Program-made: the position numbers and the translations under genes
Assembly (NCBI RefSeq): GCF_037975245.1
Contig: NC_092580.1
Location: 28,177,501-28,241,500, forward strand
Direction of reading: 5' to 3'
Source: Apostichopus japonicus
Lineage: Eukaryota; Echinodermata; Holothuroidea; Aspidochirotida; Stichopodidae
DNA: 64,000 bases
Shown here: positions 48,301 to 58,254 of the stretch, piece after piece
Position numbering within the stretch: the first letter of the stretch is position 1
How the letters are laid out: every line of letters starts with the position of its first letter
Notes under the pieces: generated by a model
Seen by the model: only the letters and a program-made list of their open reading frames with translations
What the model was told of the DNA's origin: nothing
Database searches by the model: none

Positions 48301-51300
48301 CTACAGTCACTAAAAATACACGACCTGTCATCAAAACTGCATTGGAAACCAACCAACCTGAAATAAACTCTGTTCTTATTCCTTGCCATACTTTATATAA
48401 TGTGGTTTAAATTCTCTCTGATGTAAACATGGGTTTACAGTCCATCAGATTTGGTTTCACTGTATGTCTGTGATAAATCTTTTATGCTGAAATCCTTTGT
48501 CAACAATGCCATATAATTTTCTCTCCTGTCTGAGCTCTAAATCTGTGGTTACCCTTTGAGGGCATTAGGAGCAGGCCTTTTCATCGCCGTAGTAACAGGC
48601 AGGGGTAAAGTGATATTGACCAGGGCAGTCCTAAAAACTTCACCATAATACTCAGCTTAGGCTCAGGTACTACTATACCTCTGCTAAGCCTTAATTTTAA
48701 AAAGACCTTCTTTCCTAACTTTGGACTCCTCTTAAAAAATTTAACTGTCCCTTAAAATCTTAGCATTATTGATAGTATGATTCAGCCCTGAAGTATTTAC
48801 ATTACATGTTGAGGGATTTTTACTGTTGTATTCAAGTCCAAAGGCTTAGTATCCACAAGAGAAACTATTGTTAGGTGGTTAGAGGATCCTGGTATGGCAT
48901 AATCTCTTTCAATAGTTTTAATGAACAGTTGTGAAAAGAAAAAGAAGACCATTCCTAGACCTGATAAATCCAGTCATTTTGCAAGAAACTGGCCTCTTGT
49001 TCCCAGTGCGGAATACCTATGGTTCAGTCGTACAGCTGTGTTGTGGGAATGAAGATGTTGTTATGATTTGGAGGTAGTGTAGGAGAAATATTTTGAATGG
49101 AATATGAGGAGGAGGAGGAGCTGTCTACTGAAATATGGAAGTCTATGACTTTGGAATTGAGTACAACTGTTGTAGCATTTCAAGACAACTACTAAAAGCA
49201 TTTGTACTTCTAGGGCATGGTATTAGTTATGTGTAACATCTCAACTATGTGGAAATACTTTTTTTTTTACGGATAAAAGCCTCGTTTCTCCTTTGGGATA
49301 GCAAGGAGGAATAACTCAATAAGTGTTTGTGCTCATGTAATGAAAAGAGCTTGTTTTCGTGATCAATGTATTTTTCTTCTTTCTGTGCCACAGTAGCAAT
49401 TCCACAAGTGAGGAAAGGTTCTGATTGCTTTAAATTTGACTCCAAATGGAAACCTTTTTTTGATTTTTGGATATTTTGAGGATTTAACTATTTCATATTC
49501 ACACAAACACCTAATAGCTGAGAAATGTTTACTGGCATCATATTACGAAATATGAAATGAAAGGAACTGTAGCATATGTTTGATGGATTTATTCAGCTCT
49601 CAGTTAAAGTCAGTTTTCCATGTGGATATTATTTCAATTCAATTACGAAAGTGATGGATAATAACTTACTTTAATGTCAGAAGCAAAACCTATTTGTAAT
49701 GCTTCTCAATTATCAGCATATCCATTTTTGGTCATCCTGCTTATAAATAGCAAAATATCTTCACTGTTCACCTTCATAAATTTAAAATATGGTCTCCAGG
49801 GAAGACATGTATATGTTTTTATAGTTTTAATCAAGTTTCTGTTCAAGGAAGTGCAAGTCCACTATATACATCGTCTAGCCTTCTCATTTATCACTTTTAA
49901 TACTCTCTGTTTAAATTCTGAAACTCATCGCCGCAAGACTGTACTTCATATTAATTACCATAGATTAGAAGCAGTGTCTTATCTCTGGAAAATGAACAAT
50001 TCCCATTTTAGGAAGCAGGGCGATAGCCTCCTTCTTGGGTTAGCCAAACTCATCTGTTTCAACTGACCACTGGATACTTATATAAATACTATACTGTGTA
50101 ACATCAGGAGTATCATAACGTTGGTTATGGGTCTCAGATTTCAGACAGTTAATTACTTTGGATAATAAAATATTGTTTTTTGTAAGGTTTTTTTAGTCTG
50201 TTTTCAGAAATTTGCTTCAGAAGGATAGAACTTGTTGAGGTTCTCATGAAATTACAGAATTTAGAATTACAGGAAGTTGTTTCAAAAGGACAAGTGCCAA
50301 GAAATGTATTCATTTATGGTGACCAGCCTAGTGTGCTTACTTTGGACGGTACATGCTCTGCTTGATTAGGAAACTGTTACTACTGTATAAACATCATATG
50401 CGTGAGGAGTAACAAGTTATTACATGTGATTGTGTCCTGGATGATGTTAGATCTATGGGAACTTTCAAAAACAAAAGTTGCCTGATGAAATTTCTAAGTC
50501 CACTTTTGTTGGGAGATAAGAGACCTGCAAAATCGAGTTCAGATCTAGAGGAGAAATTTTAAGGAAAGCTTCAATCATGGGATTAATATTTGTGATACAA
50601 AGTGCTTTTCTTCTGATTGATTATATCTTTGAGACTTAGTGAGCCAGTGATTCTATCATCTTTTTCTACCAAGTGAAATGTTAGGAGTAATCTTCGATGG
50701 AAATTTTCTCGCCATTTGAAAGCAGGTTCTGGGACTGGCTGCTTTAGTGCTTAAAGTAAATATCCAATGGATTAACATATTAGACTGGTTTTCAAGTCAC
50801 AATTGAATGTTGTGCAGTTCCTTTAAAGGAAAGCAATTTCTTTCTTCAAAAATAAAACAAGATGGAAGAAGATGGACTGGGTAAACTTATTACTGAAAGA
50901 ATACTGTCCTTCAGTAAATGGACTAAGACAAAGGCTTCAAGGGTAATGTGAACCTAAATCAATTAAGTATGTTAGTTATATACTGTACCTTACATGTTTG
51001 TTTGGCAGATTTATTTTCAAACCAAGTTGATGGGGGGGGGGGGGGAGGGGTTGACCAAGGGAATTCTTCCCTTTCTACAGTAGAAGCATAATCCATGGGA
51101 GTTGGAATAAGAGAAGGGAAGACTTTTTTCTTAATGCTTTCTCCTAATTGCAATTTTGTCATTACCTTATAAGCATCTTGTTTGCAAGGCTTTACATTAG
51201 GCTAGGTTTTATTCAGTTGTTTTACATAAATAACCCCCCCCCCCACCCCTCATCCCCTTCCAGCTCCAGGTTATAACATTTTGCAGTTTGCCACTTACCT

Positions 51301-52226
51301 TACAGGGGATATGATAATTATCTGGTATCACATTCCAACATGCTATAGAAATGGAAAATTGATATAGCAAAGTGCAAAGAATGCAAAGCAGTGTTGTACA
51401 TAGGAAAAAAACGTACAGACTTATTGCTGCAGAAGAATTGGTGTGGCTGCCTGCAGAAAACTTCAAGGCTAAATTATTCCCTAAGATACTGTAAAGTAGG
51501 TTGACAGGGTTATTGAACAACAGTAATAAATGAAAGGCACATTTACAAAGAAAAGAAATGTCTTCTTGTAATTTATGCAGATTATGTCCTCAAGAAATCT
51601 CATGAAATTTAATATAAGATAAGCATTTTATCGAGCGAAAATAATTAAATAAATCTCCTACTTTCTTTCACCAGAGGAAGGTGGATCAGAGAGTAATTAA
51701 TTCATCCATTTCATTGTCAATATTTTGTCCCCCAGATAATCGGCATACATATATCGTATTAATCCACATTAGTCCGCAAGGCAATCAGCAATTTTCCAGA
51801 TCTTATTTAAGCTTTACTACTTGAAAGGAAAATTGAGTAGCCAAGCTAATGACTGACATTGCCGTGGGATTTTAGCAGGATATATTTTGTCATAAAAAGC
51901 AATAATAATTTCAAAACAGTTTATTTAAATATCAAAATTCATTAATTACTGAAGAGTGCAACACAGCACATTTGGGAATAACTCTGATTGTTGAAATGTT
52001 TATTTTTGCCCGAACATGATTTAATATCCCTACCGCAGTCGTAGTTATTGGATGGGTTGGCATATATTGCTTTATAAACAAAAATTATGTAAATGCAGTC
52101 TCAACTTTGTGTACAGCAATTTGTATTTTGTCTTTCAGATTTCAATGAAATTAAGTAGACCAGGGTCAGAACAGCTACTTACATACGATTGCAACATTGA
52201 ACAGTTGTGTCTGTCAGAATGCAAAG
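48301..52226. other. Intergenic, no firm feature
   Basis: AT-rich. A plus-strand 130-codon frame (49674-50066) ends LAKLICF and could be a very decayed reverse-transcriptase tail, but this is weak. Long G run at 51031-51044 and C run at 51235-51246. A possible exon-like piece at 52140-52234 (ISMKLSRPGSEQLLTYD) follows the acceptor tctttcag. Confidence 0.5.
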
Positions 52227-52410
52227 ATGTGTAAAAGGAAGTTAGCCTGATATTTCGATCCTAGCAGGATCTTCTTCAGAGACTGAATGCCAAGTATGTT
52301 TTGACCCTAACAGGATATTCTTCAGAGGCTGAATGACAACTACTTGTCATTCAGCCTCTGAAGGAGATCCTGCTAGGATTGAAACGTCAGGCCAACTTAC
52401 TTTTACACAT
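52227..52410. repeat. Inverted repeat with nested direct repeats
   Basis: The left arm starts ATGTGTAAAAGGAAGTTAGC and the right arm ends in its near reverse complement. Each arm carries a word like CCTAGCAGGATCT-CTTCAGAG-CTGAATG, and the left half repeats that word once more. The structure could fold as a hairpin of about 60 bp. It may be the terminal part of a retroelement (Penelope-like is one option), not proven. Confidence 0.75.
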
Positions 52411-53339
52411 TCTCTTACACATGCTCGTTAGTGGATAAGCAGTTTGCTAACAGTTTTCGTTATATTTGGAATGCAAACATGTAAAATACTTCTATAGTAA
52501 TACAGTATAGTAGTGCTTCCATACAATGCTATGAGGAAATAAAAACTTAATTATGGTGTCTGCATAATGCATGTACAAAATGGAGACCATCAATTAAATT
52601 TCTGTTGAGAAAGGTTGTCATGGAAACATTGTTGAAATAATGTATGTTACTTTACATATAAAATTGATCACATTGGGCTACTTGTACTTGTAAGTTTAGG
52701 ACTGATAATTAAACTTATTCAATGTTTATTACCACTAATGTGGTTATTGATTCGGTACTGTCTTATTGTATTAATGGGACATTTTTTTAACCTTTATCTT
52801 TCAAAAGTGAAATCAAAGAGTGTATCCACAAAACAAAGAGATTATTCACATTTCTGATCAAAGTATGTTTACAGAAAACCAAAAATATGAGAATAATTTC
52901 ATTGACATACTTGTATATTTTAATCATGTCATATTTTGCTGGCTGTCTATGGAAGTAATGGACGAGCATGACCAGGTACAATATAACACCCTCCAGGGAA
53001 CCCTTCAAGTTGTTAGCGAGCAGCGTATGACCGAATGTCTGTATTATATTCACTAAATGCCAGAGAGTTTCTTTCAAGTATAGCATGCAGTCATTTGAAG
53101 AGAGGGTCCGAGGACAAAAATATGACGATTGTATTGATGGCTTTCTCGGTTCTCTTAGCTTTCTGCTGAAGATGAATTACAGTATATTGGTTTGAAGTTC
53201 GACAAGTTCACAGCTTGCATAAAAAATCATGGATGGCTTGCCATGCGTGGCTGAGACTAAAATGCTTCTGGTGCATTAGGACATAAATTTTGATGAGTTT
53301 ATACACTCACAGCGAATTGTCCCGAGAACTTCCGCTCTC

Positions 53340-53521
53340 GGCTCTCTACGTTTCTGACGTCCTCATAGCATCCGTGACGGATGATTGAAATATAAACAGG
53401 ACGATTTTAATGCGAGAGGGGTGTAAGGTTACTTGTTGGTTAGATACCAGGGTGTTCAAAATCAAAAAGGCAAAAGCTATTTAAAGTGTTATGTTAATTA
53501 TCGGCAGTCCCTGACATTGAC
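53340..53521 (+). promoter_or_regulatory. Possible promoter and 5' leader
   Basis: TATAAA at 53391-53396, CRE-like half sites TGACG at 53355 and 53375, and a locally higher GC than its surroundings, 130 bp before the ATG of the next entry. Suggestive only. Confidence 0.25.
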
Positions 53522-53578
53522 ATGTCCGTGTATTCCCTGGAGGCCCACGAACTTCCATCTCGAAGAGAGACTGAACAG
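53522..53578 (+). CDS. Candidate first coding exon, unknown gene
   Basis: An ATG at 53522 opens 19 whole codons (MSVYSLEAHELPSRRETEQ) ending at the strong donor CAG|gtaaga, phase 0. An in-frame TAA lies about 30 nt upstream, so the start is well bounded. The next exon must lie past the LINE or beyond the window; none was identified. The gene was not recognised. Confidence 0.35.
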
Positions 53579-54289
53579 GTAAGACAAAAATGTTGACTAG
53601 TGACAACTGAAACCGATTAAGATGACAAGAAAATTACCCGGCTACGGTACAAGTCATTTGAACAAAGGGAAATAACCTTACAGAATATAAAGATTGGATT
53701 AGACTTGAAGCAAATATTTATGTAAGTAAATTAAAAATTTTGCAGTACATATTATCAAGATTACTTACGTTTGAAACTTTGAAACCAATGTGGATTCCAC
53801 AACGTATTTTGAACGTGAAATAATGATATGATAAGTACCAATTCTAACTTTTCCAACCAAACTCATTTGTAACTTTAGTAATTATTTTCTTGAATGGTTA
53901 TATATTCAGCATGATATATGATGCATTAGTGGTAAACACCACACAAGCTACAGCAATTACTGGGGGTTAATATAAAGACAAGCAGAATCAGAACATAGTA
54001 ACCAATTTAAGTGACAGTTAACAATAACATTTTAATTGTTAAAAGTCTGATTATAAAGTAAGAGAAAATGTAAATATTTTTGGGGGCTTGAAGATATATA
54101 CTACAAATGGTCCCTTTTCTTCTGTGGCATAAAAATTAAAACTTTGACCGGAAATAAAATTGACTGATTCAGATATAATCTAGTTGTATCTCTCTTGTTA
54201 TTAATCATGTCCCAGTTTTGATTTACTAAAATGTAAATCCAAATAAAACTGTGTAAGTCATGTAGAGCTGTGGTAGAGGAGAGAATGTT

Positions 54290-54503
54290 TGCTTCAAATC
54301 AGATTCAATACTTCTCTGAGTTCTTTTAAATTTGACTTAAAGACTTATTTTTAGAAAGATTTTAATAATCTCTGCTGACTTTGTTCCACCTCCTTGTTGT
54401 GTTTCTCTGTTTGCTTTTTATTTCTGTACTTTTTATGTTGGTCTTGTTAGTTTGGAGTTTACAGTATCTCTAGTTTGCATCTTAATTGTTTATAGTTTTT
54501 ATA
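54290..54503 (+). mobile_element. Older LINE 3' end, left part (interrupted)
   Basis: A short reverse-transcriptase tail, SLSSFKFDLKTYF, and a stop lie at about 54310-54352, followed by AT-rich 3' UTR. At 54503 it is cut by the younger LINE and resumes at 57814. Confidence 0.75.
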
Positions 54504-54674
54504 CACACACAACTAACAGAGTGAGTCAATGTTCCCAATTTTTGAGAAGCTGCTCTTATCATAACAACATTTCGATTGAGACCAAGCCCCCTTCTTATGT
54601 TAATCTCCATTTTCATAACCAGGGTGAACTATCATCAGGTCTCTTGAGCAACAGTATTCCCACAAAACATTTGA

Positions 54675-57524
54675 TTGGGGGGCCTAGTGAATGCAAGATC
54701 CATAAAGAATAAAGATTTTCTTCTATATGATTTCATCACCGAGAATAAAATGGATATGCTATGTGTCACTGAAGCATGGGTCAATTCAGACGATGATATC
54801 TCACGCGCTCAATGCTCGCAGCTTAACACCAATGAATATAACATTGACATTGCAAAAAGAGAAAAACGAGGCGGTGGGGTGGCCTTGGTGTATAAAAAGG
54901 ACTTACCTGTAAAGAAAATCTGTGAAGAAGTTCTTCCATCTTTTCAATTTGGTCATTGGGAGCTTACGAAACTCAGAACAAAATTTAACATTTTTATTAT
55001 CTATCGCCCACCATCAGTCCCGGGTGTCACGACGAATGACTTTTGTCAAGATTTTAGTCAGCATATAGTAGAATCAGCCAGTCAACTCAAAAATGTTATA
55101 CTTGTTGGGGATTTCAACATGCACGTAAATGACAAAAGCGATTCATCAGCCCAACATTTTATAGAAATGATGAATGCTCTTGGATTTTCCCAAAAAGTAA
55201 ATGAGTTTACACACCGCCACGGTAATACCCTTGACTTAGTCTTTGTTGAGGATGCTTTTGACATGCTGGATTCAATATTCGATGAATGTAAAATGGGACC
55301 ATTCTTGTCTGATCATCGTTTCATTGCATTTTCCTTAAATCTAAAGGAGCAAGTCAAACGTCATCAAAAGAGAATCACCTTTAGAAAACTCAAAGCGATT
55401 GATTTAGAGTCTTTTTCGTCTGATCTCGAAACCAGATTCAAAGAGAACCCACCCACGGTAGAACATATTGATGATTATGTAGCAAATTTCAATGAAAATC
55501 TTACGTCTGTTTTAGACGATCATGCCCCACTGATCACTAAAGCCGTTAGTGTACGCAAAATGAAACCTTGGTTTACAACAGAACTTAAAAAGCAAAAACA
55601 ATTGGTGAGAAACAAAGAGCAAATTTGGAAGAGAAGGAAATCTGCTGAAACGTGGACATCTTTTAGAAACGAAAAATCAAAATATTCTTCCATGCTGAAG
55701 TTGGCAAAAGAAAATGTTATTAGCGACTCAATTCAGGAAATCGGCAAAGACACAAAGCGCCTTTACTCGCTGGTTAAAAGAATCACCGGTCAAGAAGCTA
55801 ATAACCCATTGCCATCGGACTTTCGAGATGATGATACGCTTGCAAATAGTTTTGCTGATTATTTTCTACAAAAGATCACAAGTATAAGAAACGACCTTCA
55901 TGACAATGAACTTTACAAACCGCCCATGAGAGAAATATCGCAAAATCTTACTGCCTTTACAATTGTGACAGAAGATGAACTTGCTAGTATTATAAGCAGT
56001 ATGTCATCGAAAACTTGTCAATCTGACATCTTACCAACACCACTCTTGAAGGCTGTCTTGGGAGTGGTCATAAGCCCGCTTACAAAGATTGTAAATTTTT
56101 CTCTGGAAAATGGTATGTTTGCTAATGAATGGAAAAAAGCAATCATTCGACCATTAATCAAAAAGCATGGCGTGGGCTTACATTTGTCAAACTACAGACC
56201 AGTAAGTAATCTCCCTTTTCTTTCCAAAGTAGTCGAAAAAGTGGTACTTGGACAGTTGAATTCGCACTTTCAGTCATCGGCTCCTCTTCCATCATATCAA
56301 TCTGCATACCGAGCTAATTTCAGCTGTGAGACTGCTCTCGTAAGCTTATTGGACGACTTGTTATGGGCCATGGAGACACAGCAAGTGACACAAATGTGCT
56401 TGATGGACCTTTCGGCTGCGTTTGATACTGTAGACCACAAAGTGTTATTGGAGGTGCTAGGAAATGAATATGGGCTTGGTAAAATTTCTTTAGAATGGTT
56501 TGCAAATTATCTCTCTGACAGACAATGTTGTGTAAATATCAATGCGTCATTATCATCTTCCAAAAGACTGGATTTCAGTGTCCCACAAGGAAGTCTGTTA
56601 GGACCTGTTTTGTACTCGGCATATGCAAGCACATTGCGATACGTCATTCCGGATTCATTCCAATTACATGGCTATGCGGATGATCATGCAATTAAACAAT
56701 CGCATAAACCAACCTTCGATGAGGCAAACACAGTCAGAAATGAAATTTCAACAACTATGAGGGATGTGAAAGTTTGGATGGACCAGAATAGACTAAAACT
56801 GAACGAAACTAAAACTGAATATATACAAGTTGGATCGAAGAAATTATTATCTAAGTGTGCTTTAGACAGTATTTATATCAATAACACTACCGTAAATAGT
56901 TCAAATTGTGTAAAATATTTAGGCGCATATCTGGACTCTCATTTAACGTTGAAGACTCACATTACTGCCAAGTGTAGAGCTGCCATGGCAGGACTTCGAC
57001 TTGTAAGAAACATTAGACATTTACTAACCAAGGATGCATGCCATACTATTGTTTTAGGACTAGTGATAAGTCACTTAGATTATGCTAACTCCCTCTATGC
57101 TAATCTACCAAATGTTGTTATTATGATGCTTCAGAGAATTCAAAACATGGCTGCCAAACTTGTTCTGAAAAGAGGAAAGGAGGATAGTGCTTCTGAAGCT
57201 TTAAAGGAGTTGCATTGGCTTCCCATCAGACAAAGAATTCTGCACAAAATATTAACGCTGGTCTTTAAATGCGTTGTTGATAAATCTGCTCCTCAATATC
57301 TTATATCTAGATTCACTTTAGCACCACAATCTAGTAGGTCTCTACGTTCAAATAATATTCTTTATAAACTGATCATTCCACGAACACAGAGGGCCACTTT
57401 TGCTTCAAGAGCAATAAGTGTATTTGGCGCCGAGCAATGGAATAAATTACCTAACCATGTCAAACATTCTGAGAATCTTGCAATTTTTAAAAGAAAACTC
57501 AAAACATATTTATTTCCTGGCTAA
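54675..57524 (+). CDS. LINE ORF2: endonuclease-reverse transcriptase
   Basis: 949 uninterrupted codons. An APE-type endonuclease occupies roughly residues 1-235: NARSIKNK, CVTEAWVNSDDD, RGGGVALVY, VGDFNMH, NTLDLVF and SDHRF. The reverse transcriptase follows: LSNYRPVSNLPFLSKVVEKV, YQSAYRANFSCETAL, LMDLSAAFDTVDH near residue 575, VPQGSLLGPVL, and catalytic YADD at 667-670. The C-terminal part has LHWLP and FKRKLKTYLF. It nicks target DNA and copies its RNA in place. At 54677-54682 a run of six G separates this frame from the in-frame continuation upstream, so a one-base slip appears to break the N-terminus. All catalytic motifs seen are present. Clade assignment between CR1 and L2 is uncertain. 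Confidence 0.92.
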   Translation: MGGLVNARSIKNKDFLLYDFITENKMDMLCVTEAWVNSDDDISRAQCSQLNTNEYNIDIAKREKRGGGVALVYKKDLPVKKICEEVLPSFQFGHWELTKLRTKFNIFIIYRPPSVPGVTTNDFCQDFSQHIVESASQLKNVILVGDFNMHVNDKSDSSAQHFIEMMNALGFSQKVNEFTHRHGNTLDLVFVEDAFDMLDSIFDECKMGPFLSDHRFIAFSLNLKEQVKRHQKRITFRKLKAIDLESFSSDLETRFKENPPTVEHIDDYVANFNENLTSVLDDHAPLITKAVSVRKMKPWFTTELKKQKQLVRNKEQIWKRRKSAETWTSFRNEKSKYSSMLKLAKENVISDSIQEIGKDTKRLYSLVKRITGQEANNPLPSDFRDDDTLANSFADYFLQKITSIRNDLHDNELYKPPMREISQNLTAFTIVTEDELASIISSMSSKTCQSDILPTPLLKAVLGVVISPLTKIVNFSLENGMFANEWKKAIIRPLIKKHGVGLHLSNYRPVSNLPFLSKVVEKVVLGQLNSHFQSSAPLPSYQSAYRANFSCETALVSLLDDLLWAMETQQVTQMCLMDLSAAFDTVDHKVLLEVLGNEYGLGKISLEWFANYLSDRQCCVNINASLSSSKRLDFSVPQGSLLGPVLYSAYASTLRYVIPDSFQLHGYADDHAIKQSHKPTFDEANTVRNEISTTMRDVKVWMDQNRLKLNETKTEYIQVGSKKLLSKCALDSIYINNTTVNSSNCVKYLGAYLDSHLTLKTHITAKCRAAMAGLRLVRNIRHLLTKDACHTIVLGLVISHLDYANSLYANLPNVVIMMLQRIQNMAAKLVLKRGKEDSASEALKELHWLPIRQRILHKILTLVFKCVVDKSAPQYLISRFTLAPQSSRSLRSNNILYKLIIPRTQRATFASRAISVFGAEQWNKLPNHVKHSENLAIFKRKLKTYLFPG

Positions 57525-57741
57525 TCACTTTTATATTCAATTTTTCAATTTTTGTATTCTTTATATTTCATATTTTTGAATTTCTCTTTTACATTTTATA
57601 TAACATTTTGCATTTTCTATTTTTCTCTTTGAATTTCATAGCAATTGTATATTTTTGTACATTCATCTAGTATATTTTTCTACGCCATTTGAGATCTTAT
57701 TTTCTTATGAATGGTTTTTCTATCTTTGTATTTTGTTGTTA

Positions 57742-57773
57742 AGCGCAACCGAAAACTTTGTTGGGGTTGCGCT
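57742..57773 (+). other. 3' stem-loop of the LINE RNA
   Basis: A perfect 9-bp stem with a 14-base loop, just before the TAA-repeat tail. In CR1/L2-type LINEs such 3' structures are recognised by the element's own reverse transcriptase; that role is inferred here. Confidence 0.7.
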
Positions 57774-57813
57774 ATATGAAATTCAATAAATAATAATAAT
57801 AATAGTTTTTATA

Positions 57814-57946
57814 GGTTTTATTGTCTTATATTTAATTTCATTGTTATTTTCTTCTATTAAGTTAAGAAGTTTCATTTACTTGTAAAGCGCTTGGAGCTTA
57901 CTTTTAGAATAAGTGCTGTATATAAATGTAATTTAATAAAAATAAG
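57814..57946 (+). mobile_element. Older LINE 3' end, right part
   Basis: Continues the interrupted 3' UTR and ends with GTAAAGCGCTTGGAGC, then AAGTGCTGTATATAAATG, a familiar LINE 3' terminus, and an AATAAAAAT tail. Confidence 0.75.
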
Positions 57947-57968
57947 TATCAATGAAGGACTGTTGGTA

Positions 57969-58254
57969 AACTTAATATTTGTAAATTACCAAGTCTTGCT
58001 TAATATTTGTAAATTACCAAGTCTAACTTAATAATTGTTGAATTAATTACCAAGTCTTACTTAATTAATTTGTTAAATTAATTACCAAGTCTTGCTTAAT
58101 TAATTTGTTTAATTAATTACCAAGTCTTAATTAATTTGTTAAATTAATTACCAAGTCTTGCTTAATATTTGTAAAATTACCAAGTCTTACTTAATTAATT
58201 TGTTAAATTAATTACCAAGTCTTACTTAATTATTTGTTAATGATCAAGTCTTTG
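57969..58254. repeat. 28-35-bp AT-rich minisatellite
   Basis: Nine copies marked by ACCAAGTCT words at 57988, 58016, 58049, 58084, 58119, 58150, 58179, 58214 and 58242 (the last as TCAAGTCT). The units are TTAATTAATTTGTTAAATTA-like. It lies just past the older LINE end. Confidence 0.93.

Larger units (their letters stand above)
54504..57801 (+). mobile_element. CR1/L2-group LINE, 5'-truncated, young, with 12-bp target duplication
   Basis: The 3298-bp insert is flanked by ATAGTTTTTATA at 54492-54503 and 57802-57813, an exact 12-bp target duplication. Its frame lacks a start codon at the left edge, as expected for a 5'-truncated LINE. The 3' end has a 9-bp stem (AGCGCAACC at 57742-57750 with GGTTGCGCT at 57765-57773) and a TAA-repeat tail at 57787-57801. 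It sits inside the 3' UTR of an older LINE. Confidence 0.92.

Noticed and set aside
49674-50066. 130-codon plus-strand frame, possibly an RT tail (LW...LAKLICF)
   Set aside because: The pattern match is loose and no LINE 3' UTR follows; not enough to call.
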